Made by a program: the position numbers and the translations under genes. Under the pieces are notes generated by a model. It searched no databases. It had not been told where the DNA came from and saw only the letters and a program-made list of their open reading frames with translations. Positions 42,895 through 55,355 of a stretch of 64,000 bases of DNA are shown here, piece by piece (the first letter of the stretch is position 1; every line of letters starts with the position of its first letter). This DNA comes from Oopsacas minuta (Eukaryota; Porifera; Hexactinellida; Lyssacinosida; Leucopsacidae): positions 124,001 to 188,000 of the forward strand of contig JAKMXF010000066.1 of the NCBI GenBank assembly GCA_024704765.1, in the 5' to 3' direction.

Positions 42895-43391
42895 CTTGAT
42901 AGTTAGTAACAATCTAATTAATCAGAACAAATATACAAGTGATTATGGAATTATAGGGTGAAGTATATTAGAAGAATATCAGCTACAGTATCGTAGTTAC
43001 TCTGATAGCAACTGGGGTCATTATGAAGGTTTACCAATTCAGAGGGGTGTCTTTTTCGAGTAAATTTTATACTTTCAAGCATACACCCTAATCCTAAGTT
43101 ACAGCTCGTTTGACCATAATTTACGGTCAAAAATTTGACCGGTCAGTTGACAAAAGACATGAATTGCATTATAAACTGCAGATTTCAATTGAATAATTTA
43201 TAGATATATAAATCTCACAATTCTGTCAAGCATATTGTGCTTATTAACTAAAATGTCTGATTCGAATTAGAGATGACTTCAGAATTAATTTGAGATCTTT
43301 TTTAAGGAAATTATGTACTTTCTAGATTGAATAGAAAATCTATTTTTAGATTTTTATTTTTATATTACTAAGTGTATTGAGACGTTACTAA

Positions 43392-43860
43392 TCTATATTA
43401 TTAAATCTCAATTGTTGTCTGTCTGTTTGTTTGTTTGTCCGTTGTCAAGGAAAGGATTTACGGTATGCCATTTTGAAGTTGTCGCATAACTATGTATATA
43501 TTGTGTTTTTCAAGGAAGTATATAGAATTCAATAAAACTAAATATATCGAACATGCTGAATCCGATTTTCACACATTTGGATTTATCATATGTAAATTTA
43601 TTGTTGTTTTTATGAATATAAAGTAAACAAATTAGCCAAATTTCAATATATATATATATACAGGCTTGCTCTAAACGGTTACAAACGGGTTTGATCTACA
43701 AATAATTCAATAACATATATGCCATATATTTGTGAATTACATTGTTCTATATATATCTATATTATAATGCTCAAAGGGGCCGTCAATTTGGAGGATAATG
43801 GATACCTTGAGGCGCAATGCGCCGAGTTCATCGCGAAGCGACGAGCCAAAGGCTCGTGGT
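43392..43860 (+). mobile_element. Helitron-like repeat R1, fullest copy
   Basis: Begins TCTATATTATTAAATCTCAA after an A, with the (GTTT)n leader, gtcgcataactatgta, tgctgaatccgattt, a short (TA)n tract, and a GC-rich end with gcgaagcgacgagccaaagg and the hairpin ACGAGCC-aaa-GGCTCGT. The exact 3' end is uncertain. No Rep/helicase ORF, so it is non-autonomous. Confidence 0.5.
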
Positions 43861-44622
43861 ATAAAAATCCTATTTTTGTACCCTGTTTACTTTGTGCATT
43901 ATTCAATCAACAGTATGACTCACACGAACCAAATGTCTTGTTAATACAGAGACTTCATATAAGACCTAACCCTTATTTCTTTAATAATGCAGAGCCAACA
44001 GAGATGCCAAATTTCACGGATTGGTGAGACTCCAGGTCAGGTTAGCATATATGGTAATGGTCGTACTTACTCTTAGAGTTAGAATAGTAACTAAACTTGA
44101 GAAAAGTTGTCATACAAAACAATATGTGGCTTATGTACATAGTGAATATGTAATGAGAATATACATTATCAAGTTAATAAGTATAACACCGTTATCCCTG
44201 GTTATTGAGAGCATCAATGCAATTCAGACATCTGTTTAGAGGATAGAAAGTTTTATGAATATTAAAATATCAGACCTTAAGTAGGCTCTTTGACTAGTGG
44301 CACCAAACTATTAGAGATTTACGGCTAGATGGTACAAAAGTCCTAAATGATAGATTGGATTAGATCTCCAATCGTAGTTACAGAATGATTTTGGACCTCA
44401 AAATAAAGAACGAATGCTCAAAAGCGATTTGTGTGTACATTACTCGCTTCCAAGAGTGACAGATTTTGTCAATAATATTCAAAACTTTTACAATATGCAA
44501 ACAATCAATAGATTCTTTATAACATATTCTTATTGGTAAATATTAGTTTTGAGAATATACATACATTGAAAAGTATACTAAACCGTTAGTAAACATGTAA
44601 AAAGTAGAGCCATTAAAATACC
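43861..44622. other. Intergenic, no gene recognised
   Basis: Open frames here overlap the R1 repeat or are short and featureless. Nothing supportable. Confidence 0.35.
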
Positions 44623-45996
44623 TTATTTAGCCATCTGTTCCAATGACTGTATATTCCAGATAGGATTATTCGTATCAAACTTAAGATAAGCCTGTACACC
44701 AGAGGAGGGCAGAGAGGAAGGCTGAGAGTCAGGACGTGTACTGGTGCCACTTGAGGATCTGGTAACTTTAGGTGGAGGTTCTGTAGAATCAAATTGTTGC
44801 TGTCTGATAGTTTGATTTGTTGTCAGATTGAACTGGGGTCCTGGGTGAAAGAGAGAGGAAGGGGGAGACATTATATTGATGGTGTGTCCTGGAGCGTACG
44901 GGTCAATTACGAATCCTAACGGACCACTCGCGTTAGAAGGCAGTTCATTAGACAAATTAGGTGTTTCACCATTATATGTAGATGAATAGTAACGTATATC
45001 AAAATCAGCTATAATAATTCCCATATCAATAATATTATATCGCTTATATAGATCATTCAATTGAGATGGCCCAACAGCTTTCAATACATTCTCTATTACA
45101 CGTCTCCCACAGTCATTGAATAGTTTGAATTTACTGTTATCATTCTTTGCATGATCCTGTATTATAAACTCTCCTACTTTCTCCAATACTGGACAGTCCA
45201 GTTTGAACATACAATGACGTTCAAACACCTTATACAAGTCGTCATTGATAATAAAAGCATGGTTGATTCTCCTATACTCCATGTCTACAGGTCCCCATAT
45301 ATCTGGATGGCATATGGCAGGAGGACTATTAGCTTTATGTAATATAGTATTCTGATAATTCTCCTTCAGATTTAGGTTACCGATACAACGTGTAGGCATG
45401 AAGGAGTGTTGGAATTGGAAGAATTCTGTAAGATAGTAGTAACTTAGTCCAGTATTTAAAAGGCGTGTCTTTTCAATATCACTTTCAAAAGAGTGCTCAT
45501 TACATGGAGATATACACGAAGGGATACCTAAGTCTCCTGAAGCAGAGCATAGACCTATTCTATTCTTTCCCAGCTGCACCCCCCATAAGATACCGCCCTG
45601 ACAGAGCATGAGAGAGATAGAGCAGCAAGAGAACCCGATCTCATTCATTAAGGAAGAATCACACATACGAAGACCATCTAAGAACTTGGAATCTAAACCG
45701 GAAAACATATTAGTCATCTCACCCTCCATGAATCTGCGGTCTATTCTATCAGGCCAGTGTATCTGCAGTAAGGAGTCCCTGAGGTTACGAGATACATAGT
45801 CCAGGGCATGGGGGTGTACGAAGGAGCCGTTAGGTGTAAGGTTCACATACTCGCTGAGCAGACAATAGAAAGATATGTTCTTGTGTACGAAGCAGAGATG
45901 TTTGTTGAATGGTATAAGCTTGATACTATCCTGTAGATAAGATGGTGTGTGGTATGCTTGACAGGAGTTTGCTGGGTATTTCATTGGATTTTCCAT
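44623..45996 (-). CDS. TAB1: TAB1-like PP2C-fold pseudophosphatase (TAK1-binding)
   Basis: 457 residues, single exon. Residues about 25-335 look like a diverged PP2C fold: an ALDYV..NLRDSLL helix, SCCSISLMLCQGGILWGVQLG (the ALV..l...l.vAnvGnSR region), RCIGNLNLKENYQ, and AFIINDDLYKVFE for the usual F(L)ILmSDGLy. The metal-binding DG/DGH residues of active PP2Cs are absent. A Ser/Thr/Pro-rich linker leads to a C-terminal helix, VQAYLKFDTNNPIWNIQSLE, resembling the TAK1-binding segment of TAB1. TAB1 activates TAK1 kinase in TGF-beta and innate immune signalling. Assignment rests on fold and C-terminal motif. Confidence 0.7.
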   Translation of the reverse strand: MENPMKYPANSCQAYHTPSYLQDSIKLIPFNKHLCFVHKNISFYCLLSEYVNLTPNGSFVHPHALDYVSRNLRDSLLQIHWPDRIDRRFMEGEMTNMFSGLDSKFLDGLRMCDSSLMNEIGFSCCSISLMLCQGGILWGVQLGKNRIGLCSASGDLGIPSCISPCNEHSFESDIEKTRLLNTGLSYYYLTEFFQFQHSFMPTRCIGNLNLKENYQNTILHKANSPPAICHPDIWGPVDMEYRRINHAFIINDDLYKVFERHCMFKLDCPVLEKVGEFIIQDHAKNDNSKFKLFNDCGRRVIENVLKAVGPSQLNDLYKRYNIIDMGIIIADFDIRYYSSTYNGETPNLSNELPSNASGPLGFVIDPYAPGHTINIMSPPSSLFHPGPQFNLTTNQTIRQQQFDSTEPPPKVTRSSSGTSTRPDSQPSSLPSSGVQAYLKFDTNNPIWNIQSLEQMAK

Positions 45997-47169
45997 CTTA
46001 TTATTGTTTGAAAAATAAATAATAGTAATATGTATAATGCACTAATCATGAATAATACTGGAGTAACACTTGTATATATTCAAGAGGTGGAAAAACTAAT
46101 CGTACGTGTCATGCCATAACTGGTCCGAGCGGGCCATTTACAAACCATTATTCAACAGTCGAATAATTATTAAATTCGACTGTGGAATGTTTTTATTCGA
46201 CGACTAATTACAAGTATTGAATATATGGTTTGGATCTGTTCAAGGCATTTTAGGCACTCCTCGCTTGTTGGAGTGGGTATTTACACTGGTTTAGTGGCTA
46301 CCTGCTTGGAGGTCGTTCTAGATCAGTGGTGTCAAACCTTTTGAATATACCGACCAATTTAAGATTTTCAGCACTCACACGGGCCACAGGATAAAATTAT
46401 ATTACCTTATCGATTTTCATTCGTGTAAGATTGATTTATTATTATTAACAAAGATCCTGAAATCAGTTGAATGGTTAGAATTTTAGTATCACTTCAAAGT
46501 CTATTTTACAATATAGAATTTTAATAATTTTGCAATATTGTAAGTTTATTTCTAATTTTAGTAATTTATGAATTGCATTACTTTAGTGGATTTAGCTTTC
46601 CTTTTACCATTCTCGATAGTTCAACATTTAATTTGCGAAAGTTAAGCTCCAAGATATACCCCCAGCAACCAAGGGGTGCTAAAAATGTCCGCTAATGAGG
46701 GGGACCATGCTGGATGCAAGAGTTCAAATCCTCGCGGCAAATAGTGGAAATTAATGACTGTACAAATTGGTCCTCGGCTTACTTATATGTGGCAGACTAC
46801 AATGTTGGCGAGATAAAAAGTGGCCTTTCACTATTCCAAGAAAAATACTTTTTCCAATACTAAGAGCGCATTGAAAAAGCTCACCGAGTCCATACTTCAT
46901 GAAACTTGCCAATCTTCTTGGGATCCCTGCATTACCCCGAGAAATATTGAATATTTCTCCAAATTCTTCTGACAAAATTGGTGAAAAATTCATATTTATT
47001 GCATATGAAATTAGAAATCCGGAATTCCGAGATAATTATGCAGGGAAATAGCTAGAGAGTGTTGGTAAGTATGGCCTACATAAGAGTAAAGTTGTGTTAT
47101 AGGCTGAGACCTAAGAATTTTTGAACAAAATCTATATACTTTATAAATAATAAATATAATTTCAAGTAT
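45997..47169. other. Intergenic with a hAT terminal fragment
   Basis: CAGTGGTGTCAAACC at about 46327, with a downstream cacgggccaca, looks like a solo hAT (Charlie-type) left end; no partner is found. The rest has no supported gene. Confidence 0.4.
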
Positions 47170-48171
47170 TTAAAAGTCCTTTTTCACATCAGGCCAAACA
47201 CCATTTTGACTAGGTAACACCAGCATTACGTAACTATTGTCTCTCAAAGCTGAGCTAGATTTCTTAACTCCATCTAAGAGATCCCAATTACTATAACCAG
47301 AACTGGTTTTACAATAAATCCTAACCATTTTTTGAGAAGATATATTAAAAACACGCTTCATCTTAATCAATAACTCTGTTATAGAGTCTCTACTTGACAT
47401 ACGGATAACTCTGAATTCGTTCGTATCCGGGTATAGGAAGCACCAGACATCTGATGCAGTTAAGTCTATTTCTAAATCATTCGTAGCGTGGGTCATGTCC
47501 GAATAAATCACTAATCTCTTCAAGGCTAGATTACAGTTGATTATCCCATACCAAGCCAGTAGATGTCGCCAGCCCCATTCAGGAAAACAATAGTATGCGC
47601 TACTCTCACAATTGAGAGCATCCAAGCGACTCATGTCCACGGAAATCAAGTTAAATATGGGAGAAGAAACATTTCTATCCCTCAAATCTTCATACCAGTT
47701 TCTGTGAATCATATAACAGATGTCATTTTTCTTAAACGTTAGCGGTTGTATAGTTTTGATAACCTCAGGTGATGGTTGAGGCCTCCTGAGATAGAAATGA
47801 GGAGTAAGATAATCAAGATCATGTACTAGACATAGGTTAATACAGTGAGTAGGGTATAAGGGGAGAGATTCGTAGAACTGTTGGTGTAAGAATTCGCGAA
47901 TATTGTCAATAGAATCGTTCGTGAAAATATTACGTCTTCGCCAATACAAAATATCAAAATCGTGTAGAACCTTCATTTCAAAACTGTAGTTCAATAATTC
48001 ATAATATAACTCGTCACATAATTCGAAAATAACTTCCCTAAGAATATCTGAATCAGATTCTTCAAATTCCTGAGCAAACACTTGAGTTAGGTTATCTCTC
48101 ATTGTAGTTATCGCTTTGTAGAGATCTGTTGTGAAGATAGCGAGTGGATCTTCTTCAAACTTACTAGTCAT
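47170..48171 (-). CDS. DUSP-ubiquitin-like protein of USP4/11/15 type, no protease domain
   Basis: 333 residues, single exon. Residues about 145-212 resemble a DUSP domain (CYMIHRNWYEDLRDR near its start, EWGWRHLLAWYGI near its end). Residues about 238-325 resemble the adjoining ubiquitin-like domain of USP4/11/15 (VWCFLYPDTNEFRVIRMSS, then SALRDNSYVMLVLPSQNGVW). In USP enzymes this module precedes a Cys protease; here the frame ends at once after it (QNGVWPDVKKDF), and no Cys/His box exists within 1 kb on that strand. It may act as a free adaptor or as a dominant competitor for USP partners such as spliceosome factors; this is inference. The N-terminal 140 residues are helical and unrecognised. 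Confidence 0.6.
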   Translation of the reverse strand: MTSKFEEDPLAIFTTDLYKAITTMRDNLTQVFAQEFEESDSDILREVIFELCDELYYELLNYSFEMKVLHDFDILYWRRRNIFTNDSIDNIREFLHQQFYESLPLYPTHCINLCLVHDLDYLTPHFYLRRPQPSPEVIKTIQPLTFKKNDICYMIHRNWYEDLRDRNVSSPIFNLISVDMSRLDALNCESSAYYCFPEWGWRHLLAWYGIINCNLALKRLVIYSDMTHATNDLEIDLTASDVWCFLYPDTNEFRVIRMSSRDSITELLIKMKRVFNISSQKMVRIYCKTSSGYSNWDLLDGVKKSSSALRDNSYVMLVLPSQNGVWPDVKKDF

Positions 48172-51001
48172 TGCTGTAGAGCTGTCGATTACACAAATAT
48201 TCAGTTATTTAGTCAGAGTAGATAAAACTTGTAAGTATCGTATAAAATTAGATTTGACCGGCAGTATAGTTACTTACACCCCAACCTATTACTATCCAAA
48301 TAATGGTCATCATCCTTATAAGAGGTTTAAAGTAAATACAGTCATGTTATGATGATAGTTTTCAAGATAAATATTCGAAGAAAGTGTAGTGTACAACTTT
48401 TAGCTGCAAATGCTGGTCTGATCTGCATGAAGTTCTTTCCAATACTATCATGACTACCCGTTGGAAATTAATTTCTGGGAACAAATAATATAATGACAGA
48501 TCTTCTTAATATTTCAGAGCCCTGTACTTAAGTAGGTTAATATTAGTCCAATATGACCGAATTTTTTGCCTCAATTCGGCCCTAATGAACTAACCTAATT
48601 TCCAATTAATATGTAAACAAAGATGAAGAACAACGGAGCAGAAGTCATAAACAATAGTCTTCAACTAGTAATTATATATTTATTGCTATTGAAATATAAA
48701 TATTTGAAGCTACCAAATGGTAATGACTAACGAGTTATTAGAATAATAGATGTCTTAATCATATCTCAAAATAACATTCGGCCGGTTTAAGCAATGCTGT
48801 ATAATACGTATTTCAGCTCAGAACCCCACGATACATTTCGTACTAGAGTTAGGCCTGGAGTCAATTACTCATACATGTAATATATTACAATTACAATTAC
48901 CGTATCTTTCTCGTTAAGATTACTCTTACAATTACATTACCAAATCTTGTCAAATATACAATTACAATTACTTAATACCCCCGCGTTACGATTACTTTTC
49001 AATCACATTAGTCACGTTTCTATAACCATTGGCTATAACATGGATGAGTTTCTAAAATGCTTCACCACTGAGGGAACACATATCATGAAGACTTGTCCAG
49101 CTATACTAAAAGGTCTCTCTACTGGAGCTGAAGAAACAGAAAAATATCGCTATACATTACAAAAACATCAATTACAATTATCATTACTTTACAAATTGTA
49201 AGCGTCACTATTACTATTACGTAACCCAGGGCTGGCCTACAGCAAAGTATAGAATAAACAAACAAACACAACGTTAGGGTACGTAATACGTATGTAACAA
49301 ATCGAAGAATTAAGTAGGGGTTACTTCAAGTAAGAAAAGCAACACAAATGAACAGAATTAGGTATAGTAAGCAGTAATATCTAATTTCATTGAGCCAATT
49401 TTAGTAATTGGTTCTACGTAATCTATCTCGCAATAGAATAATAGTCTCTCAGCTAAGTTGTATAAATTTCTCAATTGAAATACTAACAAATCAAATGAAA
49501 AATAAATTAAGTTTGAATTATTATCTGTGTTAATCTTTGATACTCAACAAAAACGGAAGAACCTTTCCAAGTAAGTTCTCAAACAACAAGTTTATGTCAA
49601 GGAAGCAATTTTAAATGTAGTGTAAGGCCCAGGTGCTAAAAAGTTTGTAGTTACTCTCGTGGACAATTAGTCCAACCTTTCAATACACCATTTAATGCTT
49701 AAAACTAGATGATAAATATTAATATGTGAACTTACTTACAAACTTTCACTTACGTGATGTTGTTGTTGTTGTGAATCCTATTTTTTGACTGTAAATCATT
49801 TACCTTCGATACCAATGATGTAATCTAATATATTATTCCCAGTAGATTTATATAATTACAAATATTATCAACAGTTAGATATACGTGTAAAATTGGTTAC
49901 TCCATACAAATATCACACCCTCGCTGTTTGCATCAATTCGGTTATGACTTATGAGAGAATCATTAAGCAAGCATTACATATTTACACTAAGAAATGCTAA
50001 CAACAGTATTTCTTGAATCACTATAATTTGATTATAGCAGAGGTCATAATAGTATAATTACAAGGCAGTTTCAGTAAATAATGTTCCATTGAATTGATAA
50101 TGTTATTTCTATGTGAATTATCAGGGGTCACACATTATAAACCAAGCAAGTGGCCCGAATAAATACTTCCCATAGGATTTGTATTAAATTAAGTTCCCTT
50201 ATTTAGGAAATCTCTTTATTATGATTAGGAACAAGATTTCGGTCCAGTCACAATAAGCGGCCCTGACTGTAGATCGATTTCTCTATTTTCTGTATTACTG
50301 TGACCATTTCATGAATTATGAATATTCCATTTTATCATCATCTATCAAATTGTGGTACCAATAAATTCCAGAGATACCAACCATCACGGGCTATCTGTGA
50401 GTCTCACAAATTTCGCGGCTCTAACTGTAAAGTTTCATACGGTATTTAACTCCTTTTTATGCAGGATGCAAAATCTCACAAATTTAAAAGGAATCTCACG
50501 AGTTGGTGAGACGGCCAAGTTGATAACTATAAAATTCCATACATTTAAATTCGGTTCGCTTAGTTACATAGCAAGATTTTTGACAGAGTGAAACTTTGAC
50601 AAAGGAAATAACAGACTTCTTGTATTTTAATAGAGAAGTATGAAACAGTGATCTGATAGTACATACCATGAGGACTATACACGTAACTGCAAATTTGAAT
50701 TTAGTTGCTATTGTGGTTATAATAGCCAATGCACACAGCAAAAACAAGATATCAAATTAACAGGATGATAGGAGGAGTTCAATTCTTGTAATAAAAACTC
50801 TTACGGGGAGAGGCGGTGAAATCTAAAAGCAATATTATAGATAACTTTGATTGATATTGGTAGTATAGACTTTATCTACGTATACACATAGAACGTATAA
50901 ATACATAGAATTATTTACTAAATATACATTAGTTCCTATTTGAACACTTTTTCACAGCAAAAGATATTCCTATAAATTATCCAAACTTGTTGATTGCAAA
51001 C
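48172..51001. other. Intergenic, including a TTACAATTAC-rich repeat (48840-49235)
   Basis: The 48840-49235 block has reiterated tacaattacaattac on its flanks, the inverse of 13200-13335, and probably is a decayed MITE. Short open frames at 50352-50747 show no domain. Nothing else is supported over 2.8 kb. Confidence 0.4.
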
Positions 51002-52605
51002 ATGGAATACTTATTTGAAAAAATTGCAGAATACTTTAGTCCTAACAAGAACAACACTACAGACATTATGGATAACAATCTCACGATCAAGGAGGGCTAT
51101 GGTTACAAAAGAGGCGCTATTAATACAGATTGGAAGAAGAGACTATTCGTTCTAAACCAGAAATCTCTTACATACTTCAAAGGAGGGGTTAGTTTGAATA
51201 ATAAACATAAACTCTTGCTACATTGAATATACGTAGGAATATTGTACGCATACAGTAAGATTCACGCGGTGATCTGATACAAGCCTTGTAAGATAATGAT
51301 TCATGTAACTGTAACATTTGAATAACTATATTGACTCATTATAATACACATTAAAAAAAACGCAATTTTTCGTTGTATCTGCAGAACAATCCACACTATT
51401 TTCCGTGTTTCTTGTGTTATAACTCGTAAGCGGTGAGGGGTTACAACATTGACGCCAAGTTTTAGGAAACAAAATCAAACCTTGGGTCCACCATGCGAAA
51501 TCTATGTAAATTCCATATGAATACAGTCTCTCCCTCTAAATCTGGGAGACCAGACCCCAGGTGCCCAAACTTAGTGCCAATGGGTTCCAATACATTTGGT
51601 CAGGAAATGCATAAGTTCATTGGGATGAAAATCGTAACTATTTTAAAATTCATATATTGCAGACTCCCGCAGATGGAATCTTGTCTAGAAATGGCTATGG
51701 TGGCAAACCCTCTCTGAACTCCAAAAATTGAGGTTTTGCTTATCATTTCAATTGGACATCGCAATAAACCTACCGCAATTGTTCCCAACCTTTAAACCCG
51801 TGGACCTCTGAAATAAATTTTCAGTAGCGCAATTTCTTTGAAATTTCTTCCTATTATATTCTCATAATTTTGTCACATAGTTTAACAAATTATTCTTTAG
51901 AAATCTATACCGTCAGGGAGTATAGAGCTGAATACTGTACAACATATATCAGATATACAGAAGGATAATATATTCAAAGTGAGTTAATAGAAGTGGTCAA
52001 TCCTTCAATTAAATATATAATCACTATTGTGTTGCAATGAGATGAAACTAAATTGCTGAGGTTGCAATCAAAACAGCATGCAATTAACTAATGGGCTACA
52101 AAAACATTATCATTTATGACCTATAAGCAAGAAGAACTGATCAGCATTCCATCAGACCGGTAGAAAATTTAAATTGGATCCTAGAAGACCTATTTGATAT
52201 TTATTGTGTCGGATAACACTGAAGAAAATCAACACAATTGTTATATATCATAAATATTACAAATAATCTATTACATTCTACATCTTGTAGTTATTTACAC
52301 CTGGAAGAGTTTATGAAATCAGATTAGGTAAGATATAATTAACATTCTATAATCTGTATGGTACCATCATTGATCAGTCAATTTGCTTAATATATTTGAT
52401 ATTCGTAAATATGGAATTAATATTTTTGTATTCGTTTCCTTCTCATGTCCTTGTAACGAATATTATCTCAGTAAACATGATCTAGTAATGACTTTTGATT
52501 TAAATCCTTGATAATAATTATACAACTCCCATAGACTCCCAAGGTGACGCTGTTGCATGGGTTGAAGCACTCAATCAAGCTTCCAAGAGAGGTCCCGTAG
52601 CTTAG
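51002..52605 (+). CDS. Small single-PH-domain protein, four exons
   Basis: Exons: 51002-51187, 51901-51978, 52291-52327 (37 nt) and 52535-52605, giving about 123 residues. All borders are GT-AG, phases match, and the protein reads as one uninterrupted PH domain: IKEGYGYKRGAINTDWKKRL in exon 1, SGSIELNTVQHI in exon 2, FTPGRVYEI in exon 3, and AVAWVEALNQASKR, the C-terminal helix with the invariant Trp, in exon 4. The basic KRG..WKKR loop suits phosphoinositide binding. The N-terminal about 30 residues are extra. It is similar in type to stand-alone PH adaptors; the specific orthologue was not recognised. Confidence 0.8.
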
Positions 52606-52829
52606 AAATTCTTAAAAGAGAAAAGTTAATAAAGTATCCGTACGATTTCAAGATTATTTTGTTTGAGATTGATTTGATTCATAATTTAATCGTAAAGGAT
52701 AATTTCAATGTATATACATGTATATGTAGTCAAATAAAACTGGTGTATACTTTTGAGATGATTTAGAAGGTTTTCAGAAGCTATTTTGTGTCAGCAAACC
52801 AGTCAGTTACGGAGACTTTATCAATAATA

Positions 52830-53011
52830 CAGTCAAACCTCCCAATAGTATAGTGAACACCCTCAGGACAGAATGTTTTGTTCACCATATCGAGGTGTTC
52901 ACTAACTAGAGGCCACAATTAAATGATTGGTATAAAATTGAGACCAAAGAATAGTGTTCACTGTTCAGTGTTCACTATTTCGAGGTATTCACTAACGGAG
53001 GTTAATCACTG
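52830..53011. mobile_element. pogo/Tigger-type MITE, 182 bp
   Basis: Ends CAGTCAAACCTCC and (reverse complement of right end) CAGTGATTAACCTCCG lie between TA dinucleotides. Internal tagtgaacac / gtgttcac segments are mutually inverted. Non-coding. Confidence 0.75.
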
Positions 53012-54959
53012 TAGTAGTTACCTGATAAATAATGGGAAATATGTAATTTTATGGCTTCTATTAGGAATCCAATACTTGGTAATATGTCCAATTCTAATTT
53101 AATTACTTCTTACATACAAACGGGGAACTTTTGGAAATGGAGTGATAATAAATAGAGCGCATCCCTCGCCCCATATAAATGAACCTCCATAACAAGGAAA
53201 TTGGCAGAATACGGAGAAACGGGTAGCATTTTCGGCTTCTCTGGCAGTCTGCACCCTGTTTGTGGAAGTTATACTGTATTAGCTATTCATTTCTTACACT
53301 AAACAATAACATAACTGGATCAATGTCTGCTGTAGTAATATTTATCAAAGTGTACTTAGCAATTTTTCCCATTATTTATAAATTATAATGTAATTATTGA
53401 GATTTACAGTTTAGTGTATAGATGCTAAATCGTTTAAAATCAAATATTTTAACAGTATGTGAGCGTTCCCCAATTGAAGAATAATATTATGCTAGCAGGA
53501 GAGGATAAGAGAATGGAATAGTTTCAGCTGTAACTACTGAGTTTTGTTTAGATATGTATAAAATAAAACTTAATTTTGCAAATAATATAAACCTCAACTT
53601 ATTGCGCTCAAAATGCTGGTCATTACACACACCGTTCATAAGTTTCAATGTAAATAGGTATAGACATGAAATGATAACACAGTCCTACACTGGTTTAGTT
53701 GTTTTGATTTTGACAACTGATTTATACTAATTGCGAATTTGAAGTCCAATTCATTTTCATCACAATTTGATAGTACGCAACTTGCAAATTTTAGGGCAAA
53801 AATCAGTATACGTATGTGACAATAAATATATTGAGTGGCTTTTCGAATTATAACGTCATTGAGTCTCAATAAAAGAGGAATGAGCTTTGTGTAAGAAAAA
53901 CTGGTCATTTTATTATGAAAATTGGGAATTACACATTAAAAACAACAAAACACAAAAATATTATTTATGGCCTGCAAAATGAATAATTTTACGAATAAGG
54001 GCTGATCCTGTTTCTAATGAAGCACAAATACTGTAGTTTTAAAATCCAATAAAATTGTTGATGATTCGATCATACTCTGGAAAAAGGTTTACAAAAATTT
54101 GGCAATCTTCCTAAAATTTTTGAAAATCCTAGAATTGTGAAATGATGGCGGAAAAATAGACTTCAAATTCGGAATCAGCATGTCTGAAAGTATATAAAAT
54201 GTTTGATACAATACGAATATGAATGAAAAATATAAAATTACAGGCCTGTGTAATAGTTTCGATTAAAATTAAAATATCCCTTAACACAGGGCAGTTAGAG
54301 AAATTCCAGGCCCCTATCTGTTCTTGCAATGAAATATACTAGGGACACAATTACATGTAAATAAGAAATCGCATGATATATTCACATATTACTGAATATG
54401 TATTATTTATATCGAGAAATTTGAAACGCGTTTGGATTTAATGTAATCATGGTCAACTTTAGGTGACGAATTCATTGCGCCTAAACTAACTGAAGGATGG
54501 TCGTTTGAACATATTTAGTCGATGTAATGCAGGGACGTCGCTAGGATTATTCACCTAGGGCGCAATGAAATTACCAGGGGGGCACGAAGTTACTAGGGGG
54601 CAGGACGAGGGGCTAGGTTTTTCACGGGTTTAGCAGAAGGCATGCCAGTAGTGGATCTATACATTTCTAGTCGGGCATCACCATCCAGCTGGAACTGGGG
54701 GTTTGGGTGAGCGAGTCTGGACCTAGCTCCTAGACAACAAGCTATAATTGCTACCACATTAATTACCTTCCTACTGTCATGTTAGTTTGAATCTTGAAAA
54801 ATAACTGCGCAATACACATTTGTTTGGAATATTCTCCGATTGAGGTTGTGCTTTTTGTATATGAATTAGATTGATACATTTGATGAGGGTAACCTCAAAA
54901 ATAGTACTTAAGTCGGTAGATCAATACGTACAAGATATATCCTGATATAAGGTGAGATT
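53012..54959. other. Intergenic with one hAT terminal fragment
   Basis: CAGGGACGTCGCTAGGATT at 54530, followed by reiterated aggggg motifs to about 54640, resembles a broken hAT MITE end. The remaining DNA shows no gene or repeat I can define. Confidence 0.4.
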
Positions 54960-55355
54960 ACCGGACCCGACTGATTTCAATTCGAAATATGTGTAAAAAG
55001 GTGTGAAAATATGATTAATCATATGATAAATCTGTGAATTTGTAACTTTCAGACTCTGAAATTGTCAAAATCGGATTCTACGCACCCAATTACCAGTGAC
55101 AACATGTTGATACCTAATCTCTAGCTTACTTTTGTATTTTACACAGAAGGGTGCTATAACATTATTAATCACAAAAAAGGTGAAATATTCACTTTAGAAA
55201 AAATTCACACTCGAGGTGCAAATCTCCGACCCAAATGTATATGAATACCAATTTTCGTGCTAAGTGAACTGTTAGATTTCACACGGACGTCGCACATCGT
55301 CCATGCCATTAGGCCAACTCCCTATAGGAGCTACACTAAAAATACACTTACAAGA
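54960..55355 (+). repeat. Dispersed repeat R2 copy without an adjoining gene
   Basis: Repeats ggtgtgaaaatatgattaat, atctctagcttacttttgta, gaggtgcaaatctccgaccc and catcgtccatgccattagg in the same order as the copies beside the membrane-protein genes at 39 and 41 kb. No membrane-protein relic follows; the RAG1-like locus does. Confidence 0.6.

Noticed and set aside
43719-44027. Plus-strand 102-codon frame
   Set aside because: Most of it translates the GC-rich end of the Helitron-like repeat; no protein family features.
46680-46745. tRNA-like 3' segment with a gagttcaaatcctc B-box-like motif
   Set aside because: The T-stem does not pair (A-C mismatches), and no D-arm, anticodon arm or acceptor stem could be built upstream.
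46751-46993. Minus-strand 80-codon frame
   Set aside because: Reads plausibly but has no domain, no neighbours to join with and no evident promoter or intron borders.
48947-49201. Plus-strand 84-codon frame
   Set aside because: It overlaps the TTACAATTAC low-complexity repeat at both ends, so it is judged part of a decayed MITE rather than a gene.
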